Assembly (NCBI GenBank): GCA_026770585.1
Contig: MU646339.1
Coordinates: 1,156,280 to 1,167,231 of the forward strand
Direction of reading: 5' to 3'
DNA length: 10,952 nt
Source of the DNA: Baffinella frigidus
Lineage: Eukaryota; Cryptophyceae; Cryptomonadales; Baffinellaceae
A model generated the notes under the pieces. It did no database searches. It saw only the letters and a program-made list of their open reading frames with translations, and had not been told where the DNA came from. The position numbers were made by a program, and so were the translations under genes. Below, piece after piece: positions 9,701 to 10,708 of the stretch; the first letter of the stretch is position 1; each line of letters opens with the position of its first letter.

Positions 9701-10701
9701 GTTTGATCCATCGGGTTCGGGTTTTAACACCAGTTTTTAAAACAGCAATGGACTCGAAGCCTTGAACCCTAGTTGGTATTAATACTTAATAGTTGGTATT
9801 AATACTTCATAGTTGAGTTGGGCCCTGAGCTCGGGTTTGAGGCGTTGAGGTTTATGTAGGCGGCGAGGGTGGACGAGATGCCCTTCACCGCCTTGCGGAT
9901 CTGCGCCGCCGGCAACTCGTCCTCCCCGATCTGTTTGATCCATCGGGCTCGGGTTTTAAAACCAGTTTTAAAAGCGTTTTAAAACCAGTTTTAAAAGCAG
10001 CCCTGGAAAACAGGTTGACAAGCAGCCTTGAACCTTGTTAGGCCCTGAGCTCGGGTTTGAGGCGTTGAGGTTTATGTAGGCGGTGAGGGTGGAAGAGATG
10101 CCCTTGACCTAAAGTAGATTCACTTAGGCGTCCTCATAACCTTGCCTCCTTAGGTGCCCTTAGAGCCTAGCCACCCACAGCCTTGCGAGTGTCAAGTTTG
10201 GGATAATGTCAACTTTGGAATGCTCTTAGAGCCAAGACACCCACAGAGCGGAGATGGCCTTGACCACCTTGCGAATACGCGCTGCCGTCAACTCCGCTGC
10301 CGTCAACTCCGCTGCCGTCAACTCCCGCTGCCGTCAACTCCCAAACCCTAAACCTTAAACCCTGAACCCTGAACCCTAAACCAGCGGGGTATCGCAAATC
10401 CGAGGCTTGGGGGCCTAAAACCTAGAACCCAAACCCCAAACCCCAAACCCTAAACCCTAAACCAGCGGGGTATCGCAAATCCGGGGCTGGGGGGCCGGGC
10501 GGGGGCAAGGGGCGGGGTCGCTGGGGGGATGGCTGGCATGGGACTCGGTGCGAAACCCTGAACCCTGGACCCTGAGCCCTGAACCCTAAACCCTTTGAAC
10601 CCTAAATTTGACCTGCATGTGCGCAGGGTCCCAGGGAGGGTAGGAGGTGATCGGGAGGGTGGTCGGGAGCGGCCCCATCTGCCAGTCCCCCTCCTCGCCC
10701 C
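643..10701 (-). CDS. RPC4: DNA-directed RNA polymerase III subunit RPC4 (POLR3D/Rpc53), spliced, 5' partial
   Basis: RPC4 pairs with RPC5 (Rpc37) in a peripheral module of nuclear RNA polymerase III that acts in initiation and termination of tRNA, 5S and other small RNA genes. Ten exons join into 251 codons plus TGA. Outgoing phases run 0,2,0,2,0,2,0,0,0 and each matches the next exon. Family signatures, counted from the first whole codon here: PTTLP (residues 12-16); LLIFQLPSTLP (131-141); GKMRIHKSGKITLKLG then TFDV (182-203); FLQQ (211-214); HLGDVEGR and TPNLESLL (227-245) just before the stop. In human and plant RPC4 the same motifs appear in this order at the C-terminus (FQLP..LP, KSGK, FLQ, TPD.ESLL). 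Seven introns start GT and two start GC; all end AG. The N-terminal exons are beyond the right edge, since family members are usually about 300-420 residues. Residues 30-126 are not individually recognised; they are assigned by phase and position. No intron was tested against a transcript. Confidence 0.83.
765..1041 (-). repeat. degenerate 21-bp minisatellite in the last intron
   Basis: About 13 units resemble ACGTRGCYGTGTTAGACAGAC (for example GTGTTAGACACAC, GTGGAAGACAGCC, GTGTCAGACAGAC endings) with a 19-23 bp period. Because 21 is a multiple of 3, it produces open frames of 70-160 codons on the minus strand that look like proteins but are repeat artefacts. Confidence 0.85.
1037..1084 (-). 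pseudogene. partial copy of RPC4 exon 9 (3' part)
   Basis: Read on minus it gives SAATFDFSEAAQRSFW, compared with GAVTFDVSEAAQSNFL in the main exon 9. The FLQQ end and the donor are missing. It lies 3' of the full exon, nearly 0.9 kb away, and is the most distant of its three downstream copies. Confidence 0.75.
1093..1224. mobile_element. MITE-like element with 19-bp perfect terminal inverted repeats
   Basis: GTGGAAACCTTTTCAATTT at 1093-1111 is exactly complementary to 1206-1224. The A/T-rich interior contrasts with the G/C-rich surroundings. The interior (ACCGGCAATGAGAT ... ACTACACA ... ACTAGTGATATAAAAGCA) is related to the element at 5538-5628, so both derive from one family; this copy has extra outer arms. 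No transposase is encoded. It lies in the last intron, directly beside the exon 9 copy at 1037-1084. Confidence 0.85.
1271..1440 (+). repeat. pair of 30-bp direct repeats
   Basis: CAACGATGCTCACCCCCTTT... at 1271-1300 recurs as CAACGGTGCTCACCCCCTCT... at 1411-1440 with three or four differences. On minus each contains GGGGGTGAGCA, a donor-like GTGAGC. They bracket the block shared with 5337-5417. No coding meaning is clear. Confidence 0.7.
1304..1390 (+). repeat. 87-bp block repeated at 5337-5417
   Basis: The block starts TTTATCTTAGTATACG and ends GTGTCGCCTCCC, with GACTCTGGGTAGGTGAC in the middle. The copy four kilobases away is the same with scattered changes and small indels. AGTATAC/GTATACT at 1312-1328 forms a small hairpin that is degraded in the other copy. 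Both copies lie in introns of the same gene and each has a related MITE nearby. Confidence 0.85.
1520..1612. repeat. palindromic module, second locus
   Basis: CCCCCTAGGACCACCATAGG opens the block, and CTCCTAGGGGGTGGCG at 1566-1581 is its approximate inverse. CTTTCTTATGAACGAGGTACCCC follows, matching the module at 1-57 and 446-560. CACAGGCCTGGTG sits between the arms. It is non-coding. Confidence 0.65.
1687..1715 (+). repeat. AGGAGCTCCTA palindrome pair
   Basis: AGGAGCTCCTA occurs at 1687-1697 and TAGGAGCTCCTA at 1704-1715; each is self-complementary. The intervening AGCTGTGTAGGAG is repeated at 1918-1930. The rest of 1612-1780 shows no gene and only short telomere-like words (AACCCTAAACC at about 1659). 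Confidence 0.7.
1785..1830 (-). pseudogene. partial copy of RPC4 exon 9 (3' part with GC donor)
   Basis: On minus, CCCGAGGCTGCGCAGAGGAAC corresponds to the SEAAQSN codons. The copy ends CTGCAG|GCACGC, the same GC-type boundary as the full exon at 1965. An insertion breaks the frame before the FLQQ codons. Confidence 0.7.
1897..1914 (-). pseudogene. partial copy of RPC4 exon 9 (last six codons with GT donor)
   Basis: On minus it encodes SNFLQQ and ends CAGCAG|GTTGCG. It is the only exon 9 copy with a GT instead of a GC at the donor, and it confirms where exon 9 ends. Confidence 0.7.
1965..2078 (-). CDS. RPC4: RPC4 exon 9 (GKMRIHKSGK core)
   Basis: The exon is 114 nt and 38 codons, phase 0 at both ends: PAGRMGKMRIHKSGK, then TLKLGAVTFDV and ending FLQQ. 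This is the most conserved stretch of the RPC4 C-terminal domain (KSGK...LKLG...DV...FLQ in plants and animals). The acceptor is AAAACAG|CCC and the donor CAG|GCACGC, a GC-AG intron. It is the only intact one of six copies in the region, which is why it was chosen over 2140-2214 and 2282-2394. Confidence 0.87.
2140..2214 (-). pseudogene. partial copy of RPC4 exon 9 (first 25 codons)
   Basis: It has acceptor CAAACAG|CCTGCAGG and then PAGSMGTMRILKSG and TLKLGAVTF in frame. It then departs into TCGCAGACAGGG, where the main exon has GACGTCTCC. It keeps the exon's 5' border and lies on its 5' side. Confidence 0.85.
2282..2394 (-). pseudogene. partial copy of RPC4 exon 9 with internal 18-bp duplication
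   Basis: It has acceptor AACAG|CCC and then PAGRMGKMRIHKSG intact. The frame is then altered by repeats of an 18-bp unit (2314-2331 and 2332-2349, with a related third piece at 2350) before GGTCACCTTCTCTCAGACAG. That end is shared with the copy at 2140-2214, so these two descend from one truncated ancestor. Confidence 0.85.
2412..2523 (+). repeat. telomere-like TTTAGGG array
   Basis: TTTAGGG units predominate, with TGTGGGG, TTGAGTG, TTTAAGG and TTTGGGT variants. It is interstitial and lies in the exon 8 to exon 9 intron. Confidence 0.9.
2529..2809 (+). repeat. TGTAGGG variant array, about 40 units
   Basis: It is an almost pure 7-bp TGTAGGG array with scattered TTCAGGG, TGGAGGG, TGCAGGG and CGTAGGG units. 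It gives a reading frame of tandem LHPTPYT on minus that is a repeat artefact. Confidence 0.93.
2815..2835 (-). pseudogene. partial copy of RPC4 exon 8 (last seven codons with donor)
   Basis: On minus it gives SNPLSNQ and then |GTTTGCCCC, compared with PNPLANQ|GTTTGC in the full exon. It lies inside a 65-bp segment (2791-2855) repeated exactly at 3027-3091. Confidence 0.75.
2836..2960 (+). repeat. mixed TTCAGGG/TTTAGGG array
   Basis: TTCAGGG, CTCAGGG and TTCCGGG units run to about 2907. After a TTAGGTGCTG break, TTTAGGG units resume. The same AGGTGCTG break occurs at 2521-2528. Confidence 0.85.
2961..3027 (+). repeat. TGTAGTG heptamer array
   Basis: After TGTAGGA/TGTAGGG/TATAGTG transition units, about seven TGTAGTG units follow (2981-3027). 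The 7-bp period is kept but the GGG is broken, so these units are unlike a working telomere repeat. Confidence 0.9.
3051..3071 (-). pseudogene. second partial copy of RPC4 exon 8 tail
   Basis: It is identical to 2815-2835 (SNPLSNQ|GTTTGC on minus) and lies in the second member of the 65-bp direct repeat. Confidence 0.75.
3072..3213 (+). repeat. TTCAGGG to TGTAGGG to TATAGGG array
   Basis: Homogeneous runs of each heptamer follow one another (TGTAGGG at about 3128-3162, TGCAGGG, then TATAGGG at about 3184-3207). The pattern is typical of local slippage or unequal exchange. Confidence 0.88.
3220..3282 (-). CDS. RPC4: RPC4 exon 8 (ENKEEDWGQ linker)
   Basis: The exon is 63 nt and 21 codons, phase 0 at both ends, from ENKEEDWGQAAPRH to PNPLANQ. 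The acceptor is AAACGCAG|GAG and the donor CAG|GTTTGC. It fills the linker that RPC4 proteins have between the FQLP..LP motif and the KSGK domain. It was chosen over 3333-3365 and 3724-3774 because only this copy has both borders and no stop. Confidence 0.85.
3333..3365 (-). pseudogene. partial copy of RPC4 exon 8 (first 11 codons)
   Basis: AAACGCAG|GAG leads into ENKEEDWGQAS and then TAG at 3332-3330. The acceptor is intact and the exon end is replaced by CCCACCGAG, a sequence also seen near 3471. Confidence 0.85.
3406..3465 (+). repeat. 20-bp tandem repeat, three units
   Basis: CCATCTCACACACAAAGCAA, CCATCTTACACACAATGTAA and CCATCTCACACACGATGTAA follow head to tail without spacers. It is intronic and not CRISPR-like. 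Confidence 0.9.
3471..3589. mobile_element. possible short inverted-repeat element
   Basis: GGTGGGCTACGA at 3471-3482 faces TCGTAGTCCACC at 3578-3589 (11 of 12 paired). Inside are CCCCGGATTCCGGGG (3495-3509) and GTTACTTAACGTTAC. A piece of the left end recurs at 3325-3336. On + it carries TTACTTTTCTTCAGGTAAGT at 3540-3559. The arms are short, so this is tentative. Confidence 0.45.
3601..3723 (+). repeat. canonical telomere-type TTTAGGG array
   Basis: Eleven perfect TTTAGGG units (3601-3677) are followed by units with single changes (TTTGGGG, TTTAAGG). This is the purest stretch in the window. It abuts the truncated exon 8 copy at 3724 directly and supplies that copy's TAA stop. Confidence 0.95.
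3724..3774 (-). pseudogene. partial copy of RPC4 exon 8 (first 17 codons)
   Basis: AAACACAG|GAA leads into ENKEEDWGQAPPRLPNP, then TAA formed by the adjoining telomere-like array. Compared with the full exon, the first ten codons differ only at third positions. Confidence 0.85.
3780..3921 (+). repeat. TTTAGGG array with eight perfect units
   Basis: TTTGGGG units come first, then perfect TTTAGGG at 3816-3871, a TTGAAAG break, and more TTTAGGG to about 3917. Confidence 0.93.
3922..4051. other. intron segment without recognised feature
   Basis: No gene is seen here. It holds GGGGGCCCCT (3960-3969), repeated CCGCACACCTTC/CACACCTTC words at 3982-4008 and a CCCCGGGGGCCCATG inverted complement of the first motif. 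A few CCCTACA words are C-rich in the opposite sense to the arrays on each side. Confidence 0.5.
4052..4084 (-). pseudogene. partial copy of RPC4 exon 7 (last 11 codons with donor)
   Basis: On minus it gives LASIPDDAIPE and then |GTGCCC. The full exon ends AGIPEEPMPE|GTACTA. It keeps the 3' border and lies on the 3' side of the exon. Confidence 0.75.
4100..4350 (+). repeat. degenerate TTTAGTG/TTGAGTG/TTTAGCG array
   Basis: The 7-bp periodicity persists while the triplet G is lost: GTGTTCT, GCATTTA, GTGTTTA and GTGTTGA units dominate from about 4190 to 4345. Confidence 0.8.
4361..4396 (-). pseudogene. partial copy of RPC4 exon 7 (3' part)
   Basis: On minus CAGCCGGCTGGCATTCC gives QPAGIPHDPMPA before a GTTCC boundary. 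This matches QGAGIPEEPMPE in the full exon with conservative differences. Confidence 0.7.
4466..4707 (+). repeat. TGTAGGG/TGCAGGG variant array
   Basis: TTCAGTG units come first, then from 4517 mostly TGTAGGG with TGCAGGG, CGTAGGG and TTTAGGG variants. It ends exactly at the donor of exon 7 (TAGTAC on +), so the first intron bases are themselves part of the array. Confidence 0.92.
4714..4789 (-). CDS. RPC4: RPC4 exon 7 (LLIFQLPSTLP motif)
   Basis: The exon is 76 nt: one base completing an Arg codon, then LLIFQLPSTLPF, AQGAG and IPEEPMPE, ending in phase 0. FQLP-x-x-LP is the hallmark of RPC4 upstream of the KSGK domain in plants (FFQLPATLP) and animals. The acceptor is CACACAG|G and the donor GAG|GTACTA. 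Together with exon 9 this identifies the gene. Confidence 0.9.
4805..5062 (+). repeat. degenerate TTTAGGG array
   Basis: TTTAGGG and TTCAGGG units are mixed with GTCTAGG and TTTGTGG variants. The array decays towards 4950-5060, where non-repeat words intervene. Confidence 0.85.
5098..5111 (-). pseudogene. partial copy of RPC4 exon 6 (end with GC donor)
   Basis: On minus AAAACGCGTGACAG|GCGAAAC parallels CCGCGCGACAG|GCAAAAC of the full exon. The following intron bases are also alike (AACAAGAAC against AACCCGAAC). It is short, but its position and GC donor match. Confidence 0.6.
5217..5250. repeat. imperfect palindrome at the exon 6 donor side
   Basis: AACCTCCGTTAACTTAA faces its approximate inverse GGTAACGGTGGAGTT. 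It lies about 10-40 bp into the intron after exon 6 and could form a hairpin near the GC donor. Confidence 0.6.
5259..5305 (-). CDS. RPC4: RPC4 exon 6 (DLLAPSLDEEGKPRD)
   Basis: The exon is 47 nt: 15 codons plus AG of a split Arg codon completed by exon 7. It reads DLLAPSLDEEGKPRD-R, then LLIFQLP. Plant RPC4 has a similar L..EE..KP stretch just before its FQLP motif. The acceptor is AATCCAG|GAT and the donor ACAG|GCAAAA, a second GC-AG intron. The phase fit with exon 7 is what fixes the GC donor. Confidence 0.78.
5337..5417 (+). repeat. second copy of the 1304-1390 block
   Basis: It starts TTTATCTTCGTATACG and ends GTGTCGCCTCCC, with GACTCTGGGTAGGTGAC inside. It is in the same orientation as the first copy, in the intron before exon 6. 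Confidence 0.85.
5455..5490 (-). pseudogene. partial copy of RPC4 exon 6 (5' part)
   Basis: On minus AACTAG|GATCTGCT gives DLLSEPAVYPNI and then TGA. Only the first three or four codons and the acceptor AG match the full exon. It lies on the 5' side, as the general pattern predicts. Confidence 0.55.
5538..5628. mobile_element. MITE-like element related to 1093-1224
   Basis: ACACGCACCGGCAACGAAA at 5538-5556 pairs with 5610-5628 (17 of 19). The interior ACTACACACA ... CTAGTAATGATAAAAGCA corresponds to the interior of the 1093-1224 element in the same orientation. This copy lacks the outer GTGGAAACC arms. Confidence 0.78.
5629..5821 (-). other. non-repeat intron segment with a weak open frame
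   Basis: On minus the stretch is open and Ser/Glu/Gly-rich (for example PDSRSSEMGPSLV near 5730-5770) and runs into the heptamer array. No splice context joins it to the gene in phase, and I see no family resemblance, so I leave it as intron. Confidence 0.35.
5822..6172 (+). repeat. TTCCGGG/TTTCGTG/ATCCGGG heptamer array
   Basis: There are about 50 heptamers in blocks: TTTCGTG and TTCCGGG mixtures, about eight TTCCGTG (5941-5996), then ATCCGGG with recurring GGATCC (5998-6026), then mixtures. Open frames on both strands (VFRVPCS or NPEHGTR repeats) come from the 7-bp period and are not genes. It ends next to the donor of exon 5. Confidence 0.93.
6175..6214 (-). CDS. RPC4: RPC4 exon 5 (HSAEVVNQQGAQE)
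   Basis: The exon is 40 nt: one base completing the Met codon begun in exon 4, then HSAEVVNQQGAQE, ending in phase 0 before exon 6. The acceptor is AAACCAG|G and the donor GAG|GTTCAA. It is the shortest exon and was found because both neighbours demand phases 2 and 0. No copies are seen. This assignment rests on phase and splice sites, not on a recognised motif. Confidence 0.62.
6218..6435 (+). repeat. TTTAGGG, TTTCGGG and TTTGGGG array
   Basis: It is in blocks: TTTAGGG/TTCAGGG to 6270, then six TTTCGGG at 6314-6352, TTAAGGG and TTCAGGG, then TTTGGGG at about 6403-6432. Confidence 0.9.
6470..6585 (+). repeat. TTCAGGG/TTTCGGG array
   Basis: Short runs of TTCAGGG, TTTCGGG and TTTAGGG follow a non-repeat island at 6436-6469. 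The island contains CTGCAGCAGG and no convincing exon. Confidence 0.85.
6599..6639 (-). pseudogene. partial copy of RPC4 exon 4, with internal stop
   Basis: On minus it gives IESR, TGA at 6627-6625, then FLENPIAMA. A single CGA to TGA change separates it from the other copies. A TCAG insertion precedes the GTGTACC donor region. Confidence 0.82.
6778..6916. mobile_element. MITE-like element with 12-bp inverted ends and internal hairpin
   Basis: CCACTTAGCAGC at 6778-6789 pairs exactly with 6905-6916. Near the right end, CCCCCGGATATCCGGGGG (6872-6889) is an 18-bp perfect palindrome, flanked by TTT and AAA. The element sits between two copies of the duplicated exon 4 unit, in sequence absent from the second unit. 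Confidence 0.78.
6928..6974 (-). pseudogene. partial copy of RPC4 exon 4 (3' part with donor)
   Basis: On minus it gives QIESRRFLENPIAMA and then AT|GTACCG, as in the full exon. The first three codons are replaced by GGGGCTT before the CAG, so GCTTCAG could itself serve as an acceptor. Confidence 0.85.
7099..7138 (+). repeat. 20-bp tandem duplication
   Basis: GTTCGTTTTTGGAGCCGTTT occurs twice head to tail. The surrounding 7050-7234 is otherwise non-repeat intron ending in a C run (7194-7203) and a G run. Confidence 0.92.
7235..7290 (-). CDS. RPC4: RPC4 exon 4 (ELKQIESRRFLENPIAMA)
   Basis: The exon is 56 nt: 18 codons plus AT of a split Met codon. It reads ELKQIESRRF then LENPIAMA. The acceptor is CGCGCAG|GAG and the donor CAT|GTACCG. 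It has good coding character (mostly G/C at third positions) and two partial copies sharing the donor. I do not recognise the motif from RPC4 of other groups; membership rests on phase and order. Confidence 0.75.
7301..7545 (+). repeat. strongly diverged heptamer array (TTTATTG, TTTATGG, TTTAGTG)
   Basis: GTGTTTG, GTTTATG and GTTTATT units give way to GTGTTTA/GTTGAGT after 7400. The period of 7 is clear, but GGG has become TTG or GTG. Val/Tyr-rich open frames here are artefacts. Confidence 0.85.
7550..7594 (-). pseudogene. partial copy of RPC4 exon 3 (last 15 codons with donor)
   Basis: On minus it gives KKWEPAKLVPPVTIE and then |GTCCTCACC. It is one of three near-identical 45-bp copies at 7550, 7797 and 8034. 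The break before AAGAAG is shared with the 7797 copy (ACTAAGAAG). Confidence 0.88.
7623..7781. mobile_element. MITE-like element with 46-bp terminal inverted repeats
   Basis: Arms 7623-7668 and 7736-7781 match at 45 of 46 positions, from ACTAGCTCTGTCCCAC to CAATTCGCCCC. A 12-C run (7665-7676) starts the loop. AGGGGTTA at 7616-7623 and 7785-7792 could be a target duplication, but this word is common here. It lies between two copies of the exon 3 tail. Confidence 0.88.
7797..7841 (-). pseudogene. partial copy of RPC4 exon 3 (last 15 codons, donor lost)
   Basis: On minus it gives KKWDPAKLVPPVTIE, but the next bases are ATTCTAACC, so the GT of the donor has become AT. It is otherwise one or two bases from its neighbours. 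Confidence 0.88.
7887..8014. mobile_element. short element with 17-bp inverted ends
   Basis: CCTGAATAGATTTAATT at 7887-7903 pairs with 7998-8014 (16 of 17). The interior is A/T-rich and unlike other elements here. It lies between the exon 3 tail copy at 7797-7841 and the full exon, in the same relation as the 7623-7781 element to its neighbours. Confidence 0.75.
8034..8100 (-). CDS. RPC4: RPC4 exon 3 (FRTITADKKWDPEKLVPPVTIE)
   Basis: The exon is 67 nt: one base completing an Arg codon from exon 2, then 22 codons from FRTITADKKW to LVPPVTIE, ending in phase 0. The acceptor is CCGACAG|G and the donor GAG|GTCCTA. It is the only copy with both ends: the 8212-8230 copy has just the start and those at 7797 and 7550 just the end. 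The motif is not known to me from RPC4; assignment is by phase and order. Confidence 0.76.
8104..8211 (+). repeat. TTTGGGG/TTGAGGG/TTTAGGG array
   Basis: Mixed heptamers fill the space between exon 3 and the partial copy of its start. A second short array follows at 8254-8304. Confidence 0.8.
8212..8230 (-). pseudogene. partial copy of RPC4 exon 3 (start with acceptor)
   Basis: On minus TTTGCATTTCAG|GTTCCGGACAATCACGGCC gives R-FRTITA. GCC TCG then replaces GCA GAC. Its polypyrimidine tract is better than that of the full exon. Confidence 0.75.
8305..8346 (-). pseudogene. diverged copy of RPC4 exon 2 (3' half)
   Basis: On minus GGGTTTAG|GCGAAGGGCATG gives AKGMNATLTDGISR, compared with VKGISPTLAADILGHQ. 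It is the most distant and most altered copy. The acceptor AG is supplied by a telomere-type TTTAG. Confidence 0.6.
8347..8400 (+). repeat. C-rich telomere-like run (CCCTAAA sense)
   Basis: AACCCTAAATCCTCAACCCC and CACCCTCAACCCTACATCC mark the point where the G-rich strand switches from + to -. Confidence 0.8.
8405..8528. mobile_element. MITE-like element, CCCTTAAGTG family
   Basis: ATCCCTTAAGTG at 8405-8416 pairs with CACTTGAGGGAT at 8517-8528 (one mismatch). CTCGCCACTTGAGGG at the right end matches the family end at 9565-9579. Inside are two hairpins AGGGTGAAGATTCACCCT at 8422-8439 and 8444-8461, and CCCTACCGTAGGG. Confidence 0.8.
8529..8920. other. intron segment with short repeats
   Basis: No exon is recognised. 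On minus, GGGGCTCAACG|GTGAGCGTTTCC (8556-8578) is an orphan donor like those at 9171 and 9433. GGCGAGTGCTT and GAGTGTTGGGAGATTC words recur at 8672-8710, 8787-8815 and 8896-8915, so this is a loose repeat of about 110 bp. Confidence 0.55.
8928..8963 (-). pseudogene. partial copy of RPC4 exon 2 (3' half, strong donor)
   Basis: On minus GGGATTAG|GC leads to GISATLAADLLG, continuing LSFQ and CC|GTGAGTCTCCC. The GTGAGT donor is closer to consensus than that of the exon at 9607, and it sits in the same phase (2). It may be an alternative exon end rather than a dead copy. Confidence 0.65.
9056..9115 (-). pseudogene. copy of RPC4 exon 2 broken by a 13-bp tandem repeat
   Basis: On + GTTGGTGGCCGAGGATG (end of the exon copy) is followed by GAGGATGGTTCAT three times (9066-9078, 9079-9091, 9092-9104) and then GATGCCCTTCACG. 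The 13-bp unit breaks the frame, TTTAG before GTG has become TTTAC, and the donor GT is lost. Confidence 0.8.
9150..9190 (-). other. orphan splice-donor copies
   Basis: On minus GGGGCTCGCAACG|GTGAGTGCTTCC at 9157-9181 is repeated at 9428-9446 (AACC|GTGAGCTTC) and, without the CGC, at 8556-8578. Each has a near-consensus donor. Its likely parent is the ACG|GTG donor border of exon 2. Confidence 0.5.
9205..9304 (+). repeat. 20-bp tandem repeat, five units
   Basis: CTTAAGCCCTATACCCTAAA at 9205-9224 is repeated with small changes at 9225, 9245, 9265 and 9285. Each unit contains a CCCTAAA-like heptamer, so the array seems to be built on telomere-like DNA. Confidence 0.9.
9320..9369 (-). pseudogene. 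copy of RPC4 exon 2 3' half with TTTAG acceptor and donor
   Basis: On minus GGGGTTTAG|GTGAAG gives VKGISPTLAADILGHQ plus CG|GTGCGTCC. It has 16 intact codons, identical in protein to the end of the full exon, with plausible borders at both ends and the right outgoing phase. It could be a working alternative 3' exon. Confidence 0.75.
9490..9583. mobile_element. MITE-like element with 15-bp perfect terminal inverted repeats
   Basis: CCCTTAAGTGGCGAG at 9492-9506 pairs exactly with 9565-9579. The interior contains an 18-bp perfect palindrome CTGGTCAAATTTGACCAG (9547-9564) and CCCTACCATAGGGCCCTAGG. It is the best-preserved member of the family at 221-358 and 8405-8528, and lies 24 bp from exon 2. 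Confidence 0.87.
9607..9698 (-). CDS. RPC4: RPC4 exon 2 (IGEDELTAVRIRKAVKGISP...)
   Basis: The exon is 92 nt: 30 codons plus CG of a split Arg codon. It reads IGEDELTAVRIRKAVKG and ends TLAADILGHQ-R. The acceptor is CAAACAG|ATC and the donor ACG|GTGTGT. Incoming phase 0 fits exon 1 and outgoing phase 2 fits exon 3. The frame is open further upstream (KTRTRWIKQ), so a longer exon is possible. The sequence is not a motif I know from RPC4; it follows the PTTLP region by phase and order. Confidence 0.75.
9770..9815 (+). repeat. 20-bp tandem repeat with GTATTAATAC palindrome
   Basis: TAGTTGGTATTAATACTTAA (9770-9789) and TAGTTGGTATTAATACTTCA (9790-9809) are followed by a partial third unit. It is an A/T-rich island in intron 1. 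Confidence 0.9.
9859..9930 (-). pseudogene. copy of RPC4 exon 2 (first 24 codons)
   Basis: CAAACAG|ATC leads to IGEDELPAAQIRKAVKG and ISSTLAA in frame, then diverges to YINLNASNP with no GT at the usual place. It has an intact acceptor and lies on the 5' side of the full exon, in line with the general pattern. Confidence 0.85.
9953..9998 (+). repeat. 23-bp tandem duplication
   Basis: GTTTTAAAACCAGTTTTAAAAGC occurs twice (9953-9975 and 9976-9998). Each holds two self-complementary TTTTAAAA words. It lies directly upstream of the exon 2 copy at 9930, and a weaker version stands at 9721-9742 beside the full exon. Confidence 0.92.
10079..10108 (-). pseudogene. copy of RPC4 exon 2 middle part with TTTAG acceptor
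   Basis: On minus CTACTTTAG|GTCAAGG gives VKGISSTLTA and then YINLN, as in the other 66-bp repeat member. Unlike most 5'-side copies it lacks the exon start. Confidence 0.75.
10244..10294 (-). pseudogene. copy of RPC4 exon 2 (ELTAARIRKVVKAISAL)
   Basis: On minus GAGTTGACGGCAGCGCGTATTCGC gives ELTAARIRK, then VVKAISAL. It is preceded in frame by further ELTAA units from the adjoining 15-bp array. Confidence 0.8.
10281..10341 (-). repeat. 15-bp tandem repeat of ELTAA codons, four units
   Basis: GCTGCCGTCAACTCC occurs at 10281-10295, 10296-10310, 10311-10325 and, after one extra C, 10327-10341. On minus each unit reads ELTAA, the start of the exon 2 copy, so five codons have been multiplied in frame. 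Confidence 0.92.
10373..10496 (-). repeat. repeated segment with GFAIPRW reading
   Basis: CCAGCGGGGTATCGCAAATC occurs at 10381-10400 and 10462-10481, with matching CCCTAAA before and GGGGGCC after. On minus both read RPPS-x-GFAIPRW before GTTTAGGG. Coding-like, but it ends in the wrong phase for exon 2, so it is not included in the gene model. Confidence 0.65.
10551..10607 (+). repeat. CCCTGAA/CCCTAAA run at the exon 1 donor
   Basis: AAACCCTGAACCCTGGACC to AACCCTAAATTTG is telomere-like on the C-rich strand. It begins within about six bases of the exon 1 donor. A similar run lies at 10342-10460. Confidence 0.85.
10613..10701 (-). CDS. RPC4: RPC4 exon 1 of this window (WQMGPLPTTLPITSYPPW)
   Basis: The exon is 89 nt: two bases of a split codon, then 29 codons, GEEGDWQMGPLPTTLP followed by ITSYPPWDPAHMQ, ending in phase 0. 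The acceptor is AACACCAG|GG and the donor CAG|GTCAAA. Plant RPC4 has a YPTTLPLRRPY-like motif in its middle, which PTTLPITSYPP resembles. Earlier exons, with the N-terminus, must lie beyond the right edge because the incoming phase is 1. Confidence 0.77.
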
Positions 10702-10708
10702 CTGGTGT

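Larger units (their letters stand above)
9821..10106 (+). repeat. 66-bp direct repeat carrying exon 2 pieces
   Basis: 9821-9886 and 10041-10106 share GGCCCTGAGCTCGGGTTTGA through GAGATGCCCTT with two to four differences. On minus each reads KGISSTL-A-YINLNASNP, an altered continuation of exon 2. Confidence 0.88.

Noticed and set aside
9481-9711. 76-codon open frame on minus (MDQTDRGGRADGG...)
   Set aside because: It is an alternative frame of exon 2. The frame reading IGEDELTAVRIRK is shared by several copies and fits the splice phases; this one does not.
10373-10560. Pro-rich GFAIPRW segment as an extra exon between exons 1 and 2
   Set aside because: Two copies read alike, but the GTTTAGGG donor leaves phase 2 while exon 2 needs phase 0, and exon 1 joins exon 2 cleanly without it. 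It could still be an exon if exon 2 has another start.
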